Source: Bradyrhizobium sp. CB1015 (lineage in GTDB: Bacteria; Pseudomonadota; Alphaproteobacteria; Rhizobiales; Xanthobacteraceae). From it: a stretch of 64,000 bases of DNA. This document shows positions 19,688-30,111 of this stretch, piece after piece. The stretch covers positions 1,240,001 to 1,304,000 of the forward strand of contig NZ_CP104174.1 of assembly GCF_025200925.1 (NCBI RefSeq). The letters run 5' to 3'. Position 1 is the first letter of the stretch. The number at the start of each line of letters is the position of its first letter. The notes beneath the pieces are model-generated. The model saw only the letters and a program-made list of their open reading frames with translations, made no database searches and was not told the DNA's origin. The translations under genes were made by a program, and so were the position numbers.

Positions 19688-20926
19688 GATCTCGCTTCGT
19701 TGCGCCGGAAAGAGTTCGCTCTGAAGAACCGTTGCCTAGTCGCTTCCCGAAAATCGAGATGCGCACGCGCGCTACAATCTTAACTAAAGGAGCGCGATCG
19801 TTAGCCCCTGTCATACACCTCATGAAGAAATACACACCATATACATTGATTTATAGGTGGACTGACTTATTCCGACACATCGATCTTAAGAGATGAAAAT
19901 CAGGCCACGTCGCAACGGCGATGATCCGAGGCAGGTGAGATGAATTGTAAGCGCCGGTACGCCCGCCCGGGCGCGCTTGCCGCCTGGCTATGTCGCCAAC
20001 GAGACAGATGCCGTCCATCTGTGAGCCTTATCGATCCTCACGAGCATGTATGGATCCGCGCGCTCTCATCGGGGCGCAGAGGAGCGGCGGGGTTGCGGCT
20101 TCCGAATAGAAGAACCCGTCTTATCTGTCGGCATAAAATTATAATCCACGCCGTTCCCTAATATCAGGTTTGCAGTAGGCGATGCACAGCCGACGCAAGA
20201 CAAAGGGACTGGCAAACGTTGGTATAGACCGTCGAACGTTTCGATATCGAAAGTTTACGTTAGTACAATGGAGCTTCGACGCCGATCTTTTAATCTTGAC
20301 CGAACGTAAGTTGCCTCAGTCCGAGTATGACAAGTCTCTTAAAGTCCGCGCCGGAAATTTGTTCCCGGGAGAACTGGATAATTCAAGCTAGAGCCGCTGC
20401 GCAGGTATATCACCAGCGGACCATGTAGAGGATGTGGGCAGCGTTCTTTTTTCTGCCTGAAATGGAGAGAAGCCGAGACGAAACGTGACCCCTATCGAGG
20501 AGTCGATCCTGAGCATCGACGCAGTTGTTGCCGGATCAACTTCATCCGGTAGGCCAGTATCGCTGCTCATTTCTTTTTGGAGACTTAGAAGTGAGAGTCG
20601 TGAGATGGCTCATCAGTAAGGGGGAGGCTGTTTGTGCCAAGCTGGATGTCGCCCTGCATGCGCAACTGCACGTTTGGCTCTCGTCGAGGCGGTCACGGTG
20701 TTGGCGATCCCGTCGCAGCGTCATTCGACTAGATAGCCAAAGGGTGGAATGAAGCCGACGAACAATGATGGCTGAAAGAGATCTAAATCACGCGGGCGAA
20801 TGGGGATGCGATAAAGACGGCCGCGGAAGATTCCGAACAACCCGTTGTTATCGGGCAAGCGAGTTCTATCACGGGCTCCTATAGCGCGGACGCCGGACTC
20901 CTCGAACTTGGGCTGCATGGATTAAT
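19688..20926. other. 1.2-kb divergent intergenic region between noeL and nodM
   Basis: No credible gene; ORFs of 60-75 codons here lack support. Promoters for noeL-nolK (leftward) and nodM (rightward) should lie here. I searched by eye on both strands for a nod box (paired ATC-N9-GAT half-sites with the AAACAATCRATTTTAC core) and found none that convinces. The region is AT-richer than its surroundings near 19830-19900. Confidence 0.4.
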
Positions 20927-22753
20927 ATGTGTGGAATTATTGGCATTTTGGGACGTGGTCCGGTCGTTGGGCAGTTAGTTGCGTCGCTCAGGCGACTGGA
21001 ATATCGAGGCTACGACTCAGCGGGTCTCGCGACTCTAGAAGGTCTCCGTATCGAGCGCCGCCGCGCTCAAGGTAAGCTGAGAAACCTTGAGGAGCAGTTG
21101 AGCTACAGTCCCCCTGCAGGTCAAAGCGGCATCGGTCACACCCGCTGGGCGACTCATGGAAAGCCGACCGAGAGCAATGCTCATCCGCATGCGACGGAAA
21201 ATGTCGCGGTCGTGCATAACGGGATCATTGAGAATTTCCGCGAGCTGCGAGCGGAGCTGGAACGAAATGGAGCCGAGTTTTACTCAGAGACGGACACCGA
21301 GGTTGTGGTGCATCTCGTCGAATTCTACCTCAAAAATGGCTACTCACCGCAGGATGCGGTGCAGGCGTCGTTGCCGCGCTTGCGCGGTGCCTTCGCGTTG
21401 GCATTCCTTTTCAAGGGGCACGACGACCTTTTGATCGGTGCGTGCAAAGGGTCGCCCCTTGCGATCGGACATGGTAACGGTGAAGTGTACTTAGGATCTG
21501 ATGCGCTCGCGCTCGCGCCTTTGACCGATACCATTACTTATCTTGAGGACGGTGACTGGGTCGTGCTTACACGCGCGACGTGCGTGATCTATGGTACAGA
21601 CGGCTCTGTCGTCCCACGAGAAACATCAAAGTCTGATGTATCGTCTCTCCTTGCGGACAAGGCGAATTATCGCCACTTCATGGCTAAGGAAATCCACGAG
21701 CAGCCGACAGTTGTCGGCAAGACATTGGCGCATTATCTCGATCTGGCGGCCAAACGGGTAGCGCTGCCGTTCGCGTTGCCGTTCGACTTCAATTCCATTG
21801 AGCGCATTTCAATTACTGCGTGCGGCACGGCAAGCTACGCCGGCCACATCGCGAAATACTGGTTCGAGCGGCTGTCGCGTTTGTCTGTCGAGATAGATGT
21901 AGCCTCTGAGTTCCGCTACCGGGAGGCGCCTCTGCGCCGGGGCGATCTTGCGATCGTCATCTCGCAATCGGGCGAGACCGCCGACACACTAGCTGCGTTG
22001 CGATACGCCAAGGGCCAGGGCCTGCACACGATATCTGTCGTTAATGTCCCGACGTCGACGATTGCGCGCGAGAGCGAATCCGTTCTGCCGACGCTGGCGG
22101 GGGCAGAAATCGGCGTCGCTTCCACCAAGGCATTCCTCTGCCAGCTGATGGTACTGGCGGTGCTTGCCATCGCAGCAGGGAGAGAGCGAGGCAAGCTGTC
22201 TGAAATCGATGAATCGAAGCTCGTGCAAGAGCTCATCGAGATGCCGCGGTTGATTGCTGCGGCCTTGTTGGTCGAGCCGCAGATTGAGAAGCTCGCGCGC
22301 TATATCGCCGGCGCTAGGGCCGCACTCTACCTCGGTCGTGGCACATCGGCGCCTCTGGCGTTGGAGGGCGCGCTCAAGCTGAAGGAAATTTCCTACATCC
22401 ACTCAGAAGGTTATGCCGCCGGCGAGCTCAAGCACGGGCCGATCGCACTCGTCGATGAGGCTATGCCTGTGGTGGTGATCGCGCCTTACGACGGCGTTTT
22501 CGAGAAGACCATTTCGAACATGCAAGAAGTGGCGGCTCGGGGCGGCAAGATCATCCTGATCACCGATGCGAAGGGCGCTTCGGAAGCGACGGTGGACACG
22601 CTCGTGACCATCGTTCTGCCGACAATGGTCGCAAGCTTTACGCCGATGGTCTATGCCATTCCGGTCCAGCTCTTGGCTTACCATACCGGCGTCGTAAGCG
22701 GCGCGGACGTCGATCAGCCGCGTAATCTCGCAAAATCGGTCACTGTGGAATGA
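20927..22753 (+). CDS. nodM: Glucosamine-fructose-6-phosphate aminotransferase, nodulation copy (608 aa)
   Basis: NodM is the symbiotic GlmS paralogue: it makes glucosamine-6-phosphate from fructose-6-phosphate and glutamine, feeding N-acetylglucosamine for the Nod-factor backbone. The N-terminal glutaminase begins MCGIIGILGRG, with Cys2 as nucleophile, then RRLEYRGYDSAGLA, GHTRWATHGKP and HNGIIENFRELR. Two SIS sugar-isomerase domains follow, with ISQSGETADTLAALR, GVASTKAF and EGALKLKEISYIH, and the C-terminus ends PRNLAKSVTVE. Complete and of normal length. I call it nodM rather than glmS from its place beside noeL-nolK. Confidence 0.92.
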   Translation: MCGIIGILGRGPVVGQLVASLRRLEYRGYDSAGLATLEGLRIERRRAQGKLRNLEEQLSYSPPAGQSGIGHTRWATHGKPTESNAHPHATENVAVVHNGIIENFRELRAELERNGAEFYSETDTEVVVHLVEFYLKNGYSPQDAVQASLPRLRGAFALAFLFKGHDDLLIGACKGSPLAIGHGNGEVYLGSDALALAPLTDTITYLEDGDWVVLTRATCVIYGTDGSVVPRETSKSDVSSLLADKANYRHFMAKEIHEQPTVVGKTLAHYLDLAAKRVALPFALPFDFNSIERISITACGTASYAGHIAKYWFERLSRLSVEIDVASEFRYREAPLRRGDLAIVISQSGETADTLAALRYAKGQGLHTISVVNVPTSTIARESESVLPTLAGAEIGVASTKAFLCQLMVLAVLAIAAGRERGKLSEIDESKLVQELIEMPRLIAAALLVEPQIEKLARYIAGARAALYLGRGTSAPLALEGALKLKEISYIHSEGYAAGELKHGPIALVDEAMPVVVIAPYDGVFEKTISNMQEVAARGGKIILITDAKGASEATVDTLVTIVLPTMVASFTPMVYAIPVQLLAYHTGVVSGADVDQPRNLAKSVTVE

Positions 22754-23264
22754 GGCTGCAGTGTTGGGTATCGAGATGGATCTCGACGAGTTCCCAATCC
22801 GAAGTCGCTGGTAGCTGCCGTGCGGTCGTGCAACCTCAACCGATACTACCGTCAGCCCGCCTTGGTGTAGTAGGACTGGTCACCCTAGCGGCGGCGCGGG
22901 ATGCCTCTGGGCTTGCAATGTGCTGGCGAAGCCGTTCAGGAGGCGTTGCAATCCGCCACAGGATGCCAAGAGTTCCAGGCTTGTTGGCCTAATGATGCTC
23001 CAAGCCGTATCTGGGATTGAACGGTCGCGATGCAGTCGTCATGAAGCACGCGCTCTACAATGCCGTTCTGCATAGTATCGCGATCTATGGGAAGGATCTG
23101 ATTGGCGTCCGCAGGTGAATGGTCAATCGACCGTTCCCAATGGAGGCGGATCCTCGCACTGCTCGCTTCTCATCCGACCTAGTGAATGGCAGTGGGCGAG
23201 CGCGCCGCCGTTCCATTAGAAGCAGGTCCTGTGTCCGCTAACGTGAGGGCGGCCAACAGCATCA
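22754..23264. other. Intergenic stretch after nodM
   Basis: Short ORFs only; no terminator with a clear T run was seen and no recognisable family. The right end runs into the tts-box-like site that precedes the nopP-like gene. Confidence 0.35.
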
Positions 23265-23265
23265 C

Positions 23266-23293
23266 GTCAGGTTTTGGTAAGCCCGAGTCCCTA
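23266..23293 (+). promoter_or_regulatory. tts box upstream of the nopP-like gene
   Basis: GTCAGGTTTTGGTAAGCC then CGAGTCCCTA matches the TtsI-dependent tts-box pattern and closely resembles the sites at 9113 and 10357. The effector ATG is 99 bases downstream, which fits control by TtsI, itself made under NodD and flavonoid control. Confidence 0.7.
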
Positions 23294-23364
23294 TCTGCGC
23301 CGCATGGCCTAGCAAGCCTGAACTAGACGTGGAAACTGCATGTCCGACCGGAGTACCAATTGCC

Positions 23365-24189
23365 ATGTATAATCGGATCAATGGCTCGTCTTATTTCACA
23401 TCCTCTCCCCTTGACGAGGCTGATGAGCAAAACGACGCAGACACTTTCGCGGATGCGTTTCGGCAACTGCGCTTAGCCCCGCCAAACTCCAGCGGTACTT
23501 CGACTTCGGCAGCACGGCCCTATTGGCTTGATTCAAGCCCGCCTGTCGTAGAGATCGATAAGAGGTCGTTCAGAAAAGCAGCAGAGGGCTATCACAGCGA
23601 CGAAATCAGGAAAATCGCCGATAACCCACAAGAATATTCGGACTTCGTCTCTCAGAAAGCGGCGCGAACTGCAGAGGTTGCTGAGGAGTATGGAACAACT
23701 CAAGATTCTGTAAATGCGCGATACTTCAGCTATCAATTAGGAAACAAGAGTGTCGGTCTTCTTCGAATGGAAGGGGGCGACAGCATGACGAATTTTGACG
23801 TGGAAAAGTGGCAGGAGCTGTTTCCCGGGCGACCTGGGACGACCGCCACTGTAGATCTCCAGGTCGTTCATCCTCTTGTCGAGAACGCCGGCGATATTCT
23901 GCTCGAGCATCAACTTGGAATGGCCGGTGAACGGCCACTGCTGAATTTGCGTCCGGCTAATCCGGAGGCAAGAGCCCGTGCTGCAAAGATGGGGTTCGTC
24001 GAGGTTGACGCCGATAACATGGTTCTCGACCCAGTGAAGTCAGACAAGTGGGTGAGGAATGGCGACGGCAAGTGGCAGCGAGAAGGCACCGCTTCGCGGT
24101 ATCTTCGCAAAGCTGACGACAGCCAAGACCGTAAAGTCGAGATGCCAGCGAGTGCTTCAACATACGATTATGAGGATGATTTCATGTGA
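23365..24189 (+). CDS. nopP: Type III effector of the NopP family (274 aa)
   Basis: I chose the ATG at 23365 because the protein then begins MYNRINGSSYFTSSP, matching the MYGRIVGSSSQSTS start of the second copy at 63509, and a GGAG lies upstream. The N-terminus is Ser/Thr-rich (secretion signal region). The core includes VVEIDKRSF, NPQEYSDFVSQKAARTAEVA, RYFSYQLGNKSVGLLRMEGG and PLVENAGDILLEHQLG, and the tail is acidic (STYDYEDDFM). NopP proteins are secreted into legume cells and phosphorylated there, and some alleles restrict nodulation on particular soybean genotypes. The assignment is from memory of the family. Confidence 0.75.
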   Translation: MYNRINGSSYFTSSPLDEADEQNDADTFADAFRQLRLAPPNSSGTSTSAARPYWLDSSPPVVEIDKRSFRKAAEGYHSDEIRKIADNPQEYSDFVSQKAARTAEVAEEYGTTQDSVNARYFSYQLGNKSVGLLRMEGGDSMTNFDVEKWQELFPGRPGTTATVDLQVVHPLVENAGDILLEHQLGMAGERPLLNLRPANPEARARAAKMGFVEVDADNMVLDPVKSDKWVRNGDGKWQREGTASRYLRKADDSQDRKVEMPASASTYDYEDDFM

Positions 24190-24228
24190 CCATGGAATTG
24201 CCGGCATTTGGCCTCGTGGAAGAAATCG

Positions 24229-24633
24229 ATGGCGCGCGCGGTTGCGGCCCAATACGCCAACGTGACGCCGGTCGAGCACGTCTATCCGCTGGTGCGCAGT
24301 CAGAAGCAGCTCGACCGCGTGCTCGATGAGATCGAGGAAGCGCCCGGGATCGTGCTGTTCACCCTGCTCGAGAAGGATCTGGTCGCGAGACTCGAGGATA
24401 AGTGCAAGCAGATCAACGTTCTGAGCCTGTCGATCATCGGTCCGGTGATGCAGCTGTTTGAAGCCTATCTGGGCGCGGCGACCACCGGCCGAGTCGGTGC
24501 CCAGCACGTGCTCAATGCGGAATATTTCAAGCGCATCGACGCCTTGAACTACACGATGATTCACGACGATGGTCAGCACGTCGAAGGTCTCGACGAGGCC
24601 GACGTGGTGCTGGTCGGCGTGTCCCGCACCTCT
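24229..24633 (+). pseudogene. ppsR: Fragment of PEP synthase / pyruvate phosphate dikinase regulatory protein
   Basis: About 135 codons match the middle of the PpsR/DUF299 family: [80 protein letters not shown] and VLVGVSRTS. The N-terminal start and everything after the SRTS nucleotide-binding loop are missing, and a stop follows soon after. The remaining codons are GC-rich and well conserved, so this looks like a recent partial copy of a housekeeping gene carried into the island. It should be non-functional. Confidence 0.88.
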
Positions 24634-25465
24634 CTAGCCTGCTCCGCACTTCTCTGCGGCGGCGGCGGCGTTTAGCTCAGAGTTCCTCGTTTGACTCAGA
24701 ATGCTCTCTCCTCAGTTCTCCTTTGGCTTAGCAGTTGCTGATTGTTCGCGCCTGGGAAGTAGGGCTTCTTGTACAAGCCTATTGCTGAGAATGCTCGCCT
24801 GCGGCGACGACCTGTTGTGACCCCGGGGCCGGCCGTTTGGCCGGCACGTGTGGCGCCGAGCACGTTGGACGGCTGGGACCACAACTCTTCCGCAGATGAA
24901 GCTCGCGAAGAAATAACGGCGTGGGCGCCTGACGATAGTCAGTCGCAACAATGTACAGCGAAGCGGCCGCCCAACGGACAAGCCGGGCCCCGCAAGCGTC
25001 AACGGACGTAACGATGCGGTGAGCACGAGCATAGTGCAGAACGCTCTCACCAGAAAAGGGATGCCCAATACATGGGGGGGCTGCTGAGCGAAGCTCCGTT
25101 GTCATCGTCACCGCTGTGGGGCTGCACAGCCAATCTCGTGCTTGCCGGGCCATCTCGGCACTCTGCAATGGAATATATAGCCTCGCTCCAGATGGAGCTA
25201 AGAAGTGCTTTAGCGCAACGACGGCTCTGGGTCAGCCTTACGATGAGCGTTGGCGTGGAATCAGTCGAGTTGGCGTGCCAGCGTCTCTCGCAGGATAGAC
25301 TGTTCTGCAGCCTCCCATGTCCGTAAAGCGTGGACGGGCAAGAAATTGCTGGCCGCTAGCATATTTATAGTAAGCCCGGGTTCGGACTGCGAAGACGTTG
25401 CCAGGTGGCGTGATTGTCGCCCACGAGCGTTTAGATCGGACATGAACTCAAGCTGCAGGTTGGAA
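24634..25465. other. Gene-poor stretch before the response regulators
   Basis: Several overlapping ORFs of 60-129 codons occur on both strands, none with a domain I recognise. A GC-rich palindrome (GGGCCGGCCGTTTGGCCGGC) near 24827-24846 is the only structure seen; it has no T run. Confidence 0.35.
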
Positions 25466-25852
25466 TCAGATATCGCCTCGGGCGCCAGATGCCTTCAGTG
25501 CGCTGTCGAGGCACTTAAGTAACTCTTGTCCGCCAAATGGTTTGGCGAGGAAGCCAATTGCTCCCGCGTCCAGGGCTGACGTGCGCACACGCTCGCTGGG
25601 GAAAGCGGTAATGAAAATGAAAGGTGCTTCGTAACCACGCGTCCGCATCTGTTCCAGCAGCTCCAGCCCGCTCATAGTCGACATCTGCACATCGGTAATG
25701 ACACAGGATATCTCGTTCAACTGCGGCGACTGCAGGAGCGCCTCGGCCGAAGCAAATATCTGCACGACGTAGCCACGCGATTTTAAGAGGTTCCCTGTCG
25801 CCGCACGGACTGAGGCGTCGTCGTCAACGACGGAAATCAAAGGCGTGGACAA
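25466..25852 (-). CDS. Receiver-only response regulator (128 aa)
   Basis: I chose a TTG start at 25852 because a perfect AGGAGG lies 7 bases upstream (25860-25865) and the protein then begins M/LSTPLISVVDDDASVR. It is a single receiver domain with the acidic pair VVDDD, phospho-acceptor Asp in CVITDVQMSTMSG, switch Thr in FIFITAFPS and Lys in FLAKPFGG. There is no DNA-binding output domain. It follows nodW on the same strand with an 87-base gap. A role as phosphate sink or adaptor for NodV is possible but inferred. Confidence 0.85.
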   Translation of the reverse strand: MSTPLISVVDDDASVRAATGNLLKSRGYVVQIFASAEALLQSPQLNEISCVITDVQMSTMSGLELLEQMRTRGYEAPFIFITAFPSERVRTSALDAGAIGFLAKPFGGQELLKCLDSALKASGARGDI

Positions 25853-25939
25853 GATGAGCCCTCCTGACGCGGGAACAGCGGCTGCCAAAGCACTAGCCAC
25901 CTTCGGCGAAAGATGGGCTGGAGAGATGAAGCTGTAAAA

Positions 25940-26623
25940 TCATACTTGCGTTTGTTCGGGACGATTTGCGCGGAGCCCCAGCGTCTCGCTCATTCTGATC
26001 AGCTCGGCGAGCGACCGGGCACGCATCTTTTTCATGACGTGACCCCGGTAGATCTTGACGGTAATCTCGGCGAGCCCAAGTTCGGCGGCTACCTGCTTGT
26101 TCATCAGGCCGGCCGTGACCAGTTTCATCACCGCCTGCTCTCGCGGGCTTAAGGTCTCAAATAAAGACTGCAGGTTCGCGACGGTCCGCTGAGCTTCCCG
26201 TCTTTTGCGATCGCGTTCGGTCGCCGCAACCACAGCATCAAGCAGTTCCTGATCGCGGAAGGGCTTGCTGAGAAAATCGACCGCACCTCCCTTCATGGCC
26301 CTGACGGTCATGGGAATGTCGCCATGACCGGTGATGAAAATGATGGGGATTTGTATGTTCAACCTGGCCAGCTCGGTCTGGTAGTCAAGGCCGCTCAGGC
26401 CCGGCAGCCGGACATCAAGAACTAGACAGCTTGGGACGTCCGGAATTGTGCTCTGCAGCATTTCCCGGGCCGATCCGAACGCAACGGCCTCCAATCCTAC
26501 CTGTTTAAAGAGATTAGTAAGCGAGCGGCGCACTGAGATGTCATCCTCAACGACAAAGACGATCGCCTTCGTCGAGGCCTCGGCACTGCTACCCTCACTT
26601 GGCGAGTCAAATGGTCCTGTCAC
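25940..26623 (-). CDS. nodW: Two-component response regulator NodW (227 aa)
   Basis: A FixJ/NarL-type regulator. The receiver domain (residues about 20-135) has FVVEDDIS, phospho-acceptor Asp70 in [18 protein letters not shown] and FLSKPFRD. A LuxR-type helix-turn-helix follows ([37 protein letters not shown]). In Bradyrhizobium NodW, phosphorylated by NodV, activates nod genes in response to isoflavones. The start is GTG at 26623, whose GTGA overlaps the nodV stop, so the genes are translationally coupled. Length (227) fits the known protein. Confidence 0.92.
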   Translation of the reverse strand: MTGPFDSPSEGSSAEASTKAIVFVVEDDISVRRSLTNLFKQVGLEAVAFGSAREMLQSTIPDVPSCLVLDVRLPGLSGLDYQTELARLNIQIPIIFITGHGDIPMTVRAMKGGAVDFLSKPFRDQELLDAVVAATERDRKRREAQRTVANLQSLFETLSPREQAVMKLVTAGLMNKQVAAELGLAEITVKIYRGHVMKKMRARSLAELIRMSETLGLRANRPEQTQV

Positions 26624-29292
26624 TGGATGGCCTCCTTATGCACGGGCAGGACAAACTGGAAGGTCGCGCCCGGTTCATCTTTCTGAAGAAACGATAGCCG
26701 CCCTCCGTGAGCTTCCACGATAGAACGGCAGATCGAAAGTCCCATTCCAAGGCCACTCGACTTGGTGGTGAAGAAGGGATCCAAGACGTGGTCAGCGTCC
26801 TTCTCAGCGATCCCGACGCCGCAATCGGCCACGGCAAGCTGCACGCGCCCCAGATCGTCCTTGGATGATTTAATCAGAAGTTCGCGCGGCCGGTCTGTAA
26901 TTGCGTCCATCGCCTCGATTCCGTTCATTACCAGATTGATGATCACCTGTTGTAGCTGAATTCGATCACCCAGGATCCTAGGCAGCACGGCCGTCAACTC
27001 GGTTCGCAACGTCACCCGGTGGCTCACCAGCTCTCGTGTTATCAGCGCAATGACGTCCCTGACGACATCATTAATGTCGAGCGGCACCATCTCAATCTCG
27101 CCTTTCTTCGCGAGTGCGCGAACACTACGGATCACCTCGCTTGCCCGGATCGCGTCTTCGATGATCCATTCCACTGAAGAGCGCGCTTCGGCAAGATCAG
27201 GAGCTTCGCGAGCCATCCATCCGATGCACGCATCGGCGTTGGTGAGAATAGCGGCGAGTGGCTGGTTTATCTCGTGCGCGATGGAGGTTGTCAGTTCTCC
27301 TAACGTCGTTACGCGCGTCACATGGGCAAGCTCCGCCTGTGCCTTTCGCAGGTCTTGTTCGGCCTGATCGGCGCGAATAATGGCCGTGATGTCAGTGCTG
27401 ACGCCACGGTAACCCAGAAAATTGCCGTTTCCGTCGAAGAAAGGTTTGCCACTCGTGCGCACGTAGATCGGAGATCCCGTCCTATTCACCGTGCGGTAGA
27501 CCAGATCCCGAAACGGCTGATGCGCCTGCAACGTCGCCCGGTGCTGCCGCCACTTTTCGGGCTCGTCTTCGACGTCGCACGCAATCTCCCAGCGAAGCAG
27601 GTCTATCAATCCTGTGGCCAAAATTCCTGCAGTGCTGGTGTGCTCGGATAAGCGAGTGACCCGATGATCTGGACCGGTCTCCCAGAGCCAGTCGGAAGCT
27701 GTCTCGGCGTAGTCGCGAAAGCGCTGTTCGCTTTCGCGCAGCGCGACAAGTGTGTTTTCCAGGCGTTCCCTAGCTGCGTGTTGATCGGTGACATCCATAT
27801 GTGTTCCAATCAGCTCGCTGACCTTACCATCGCTAGCGACGACAACATGCGCAACGGAGTGTATACGCCGTATCCCGCCATCTGGCAGAAGAACACGGAA
27901 ATCATACTCGAACCGCTCCTGCTCCTTTTCTCTCGCCTGGCGCTGCACCTCCTGTAACCGCGGCAAGTCTTCCGGATGGATGCGCGAGCGAATGGTCTCT
28001 ATCGATACCGGCTCTTGCGGGTTAAAGCCAAACAGTCGATCAACTTCCGCGGAGCGATAAACGAAATCTAGACCGTGGACGTCCCAAGACCAGCTGCCTG
28101 TGTGGGTGAGATGCTGGGCCTCGGCCAGATAGGCCTCGCTGCGACGCAACTGCTGTTCTGCTCTCCTCGCTGCCGTAATATCGGTAGCTGCCCCAACAAA
28201 CTCGATTTCACCAGAAGCGGTTCTCGTAAGCCGTGCCTTCGCATGGATGTGCTTCACAGAGCCGTCTGGTAGCCGCAATCGATATTCGTGCTCGAAATCG
28301 CTCAACTCCCGCATCGCTCCATCGATAACCTGTTTAACCGAAGCCCGATCATCTGGGTGAGTGCGATCAACGACAAGCTGCGGCGAGGGAGTCGTTTGAG
28401 GATCCAATTGGAAAATCCGAAATGTTTCCTTTGACCAGAACGCCTCGCCAGTGGTGGCGTTCCAGCTGAAGCTGCCTGTATGACTCAACTCCTGCGCTTG
28501 AGCCAAATGCGCTTCGCTCCGCTGCAGGGCAAGTTCGGTCTGCTTTCGCTCCGTGACATCTTCGCAGGCGATAAGGACAATAGGCCGGTCGTCGGCCCAA
28601 AGCATGGCCTTGGCGTTTTCACGTACCCACAATACGGAGCCGTCCTTCCTGACTTTCTGGACGTCCCACGTGCGCGATTGTCCAATATCCTCAAGGCACG
28701 CCCGAATGCATTTGTGAACGAATGCGCGATCCTCCTCAAGAAATATGCAGAGCACGGAGTGGCCGATCAGTTCTGCAGGAGCATAGCCGAGTTGGGTCGC
28801 GCCGAATGTATTGACGTTAAGGACAGTGCCGGCTTCGTCGACCATGAAGTACATGGCCGGATTGTGCTCGAAGATTGCTCGCCACCGTTTTTCACGATCC
28901 TCCAAATCCGCCGCACTCCGCTGAAGCTTGACCGCAGCCACACGCGCAGCCTCTCTTTCCTGGCGGAGCTTTCCGATCAAGTACGTTCCTACGATTGACA
29001 CAATAAAGAATGCGACAACCACTGGAAGATCGCGGGGGTCATCGATTTGTAGGCTGAACGCCGGCGGCGCAAAGTAGTATGCGAGAGCAGCGATTGCCAT
29101 GATGCAAAGCGCGGATGACGCGATGAAGCTGCCCATCAACGAAAATAGCAAGACTACTAACAAATAGGCGAACGCCGTCGCGGCGAAATGGGCATTAAGG
29201 TACACGCAACTCAGTGTAACAGCGGCTAAGGTTATGCCGCCGAAGGTCAACTGAGGGGCTGAACGTTTAAGACTGCTGATCTGGATAGACAT
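26620..29292 (-). CDS. nodV: Hybrid-sensing histidine kinase NodV (890 aa)
   Basis: The N-terminus has a DUF4118-like membrane block of four short helices (about residues 15-110). Four PAS domains follow, opening near [39 protein letters not shown] and [10 protein letters not shown], most closed by DITAxxRAEQ-type ends. A kinase core ends the protein: [14 protein letters not shown] (His about 673), N-box [11 protein letters not shown], and G-boxes ADCGVGI and [10 protein letters not shown]. NodV senses plant isoflavones and phosphorylates NodW. Length matches the known soybean-symbiont protein. It is first in an operon with nodW and the receiver gene. Confidence 0.92.
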   Translation of the reverse strand: MSIQISSLKRSAPQLTFGGITLAAVTLSCVYLNAHFAATAFAYLLVVLLFSLMGSFIASSALCIMAIAALAYYFAPPAFSLQIDDPRDLPVVVAFFIVSIVGTYLIGKLRQEREAARVAAVKLQRSAADLEDREKRWRAIFEHNPAMYFMVDEAGTVLNVNTFGATQLGYAPAELIGHSVLCIFLEEDRAFVHKCIRACLEDIGQSRTWDVQKVRKDGSVLWVRENAKAMLWADDRPIVLIACEDVTERKQTELALQRSEAHLAQAQELSHTGSFSWNATTGEAFWSKETFRIFQLDPQTTPSPQLVVDRTHPDDRASVKQVIDGAMRELSDFEHEYRLRLPDGSVKHIHAKARLTRTASGEIEFVGAATDITAARRAEQQLRRSEAYLAEAQHLTHTGSWSWDVHGLDFVYRSAEVDRLFGFNPQEPVSIETIRSRIHPEDLPRLQEVQRQAREKEQERFEYDFRVLLPDGGIRRIHSVAHVVVASDGKVSELIGTHMDVTDQHAARERLENTLVALRESEQRFRDYAETASDWLWETGPDHRVTRLSEHTSTAGILATGLIDLLRWEIACDVEDEPEKWRQHRATLQAHQPFRDLVYRTVNRTGSPIYVRTSGKPFFDGNGNFLGYRGVSTDITAIIRADQAEQDLRKAQAELAHVTRVTTLGELTTSIAHEINQPLAAILTNADACIGWMAREAPDLAEARSSVEWIIEDAIRASEVIRSVRALAKKGEIEMVPLDINDVVRDVIALITRELVSHRVTLRTELTAVLPRILGDRIQLQQVIINLVMNGIEAMDAITDRPRELLIKSSKDDLGRVQLAVADCGVGIAEKDADHVLDPFFTTKSSGLGMGLSICRSIVEAHGGRLSFLQKDEPGATFQFVLPVHKEAIQ

Positions 29293-30111
29293 TTTGAGAC
29301 CGTCCGGCCTGTTCTCCGGCGGGAGAGCTATAGCATTTTAGGCAAAAATGGGGCAATCCTCGACGCTTGGATCGAGCGTGTCCGAGATTGATCACCTGCG
29401 GCCGAACTCAGCACGCGCGGGGAAAAAACGCATCATAAACGTACGTATAGTTGTCCTAAATTTTTCGATGAGGCGTCGCTGACCCTGCGGCAGTCGAAGC
29501 TGAAACCTCTGCTTTGCTCCCCTGCCGATAGCCTTGCCGGCAGTCGCTCGAGCCTGCGAGCCGATGCACCCCCTTTACGCCCGCGGACGAGGACAGCGGT
29601 TTTTGTTCAGCCGAGAGGTTGAAGCGAAACGATCAGGCGGGTCTCCGGACCGGCAACGAACAGAAACAAGCGGGCGAACCACTCATCTCGCCGGCACAGT
29701 CGGTTCTGCGGAGGAAAGCGCAACGTTCATGTGCCGAGACAGGAAGGCCAAGTTGCGCGAACCACCTGGCGATTAGGCCATCACGCCTAGCTGCGGAGGA
29801 GTCGTCTCCAATTGGTTTCGGTGGAATCGAGCGCCGACATGACACCGAACCGACGGTGTGGACGACTCGCCGCATTCAGATGGACGGTAGCCGTGACCAC
29901 CCAAGGAGGCGCCTTGAAGAAGCCCCTAGTTCTTTGATCGCGTGCTTTTCAGGGGCAGCTGCCTGGCGGCGACGCGGAGCAAGAGCTGTGCACTGGAGAG
30001 CGCACGAGACAGTGCCGGCTCGCCTTAAGTCGGCTTGGCCGATTCGAAGTACGAGAAATGTGTCTCTTGCATTCAATTCGTGTTCGGATGGTGGCGGTTA
30101 AGATCCGGGAC
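29293..30111. other. Intergenic stretch between nodV and dctA
   Basis: nodV's promoter should lie at the left edge. A 160-codon forward ORF at 29619-30101 is Arg/Ser-rich, lacks any domain and has no ribosome site; I treat it as spurious. Nothing else is seen. Confidence 0.4.

Noticed and set aside
19690..20926. Possible nod box before noeL or nodM
   Set aside because: ATC and GAT triplets occur, but none with N9 spacing plus the conserved AAACAATC core on either strand.
24827..24846. GGGCCGGCCGTTTGGCCGGC palindrome as a terminator
   Set aside because: Strong stem but no T run and no gene ending just before it.
29619..30101. 160-codon forward ORF between nodV and dctA
   Set aside because: No ribosome site, no domain, and compositional bias typical of noncoding GC-rich sequence.
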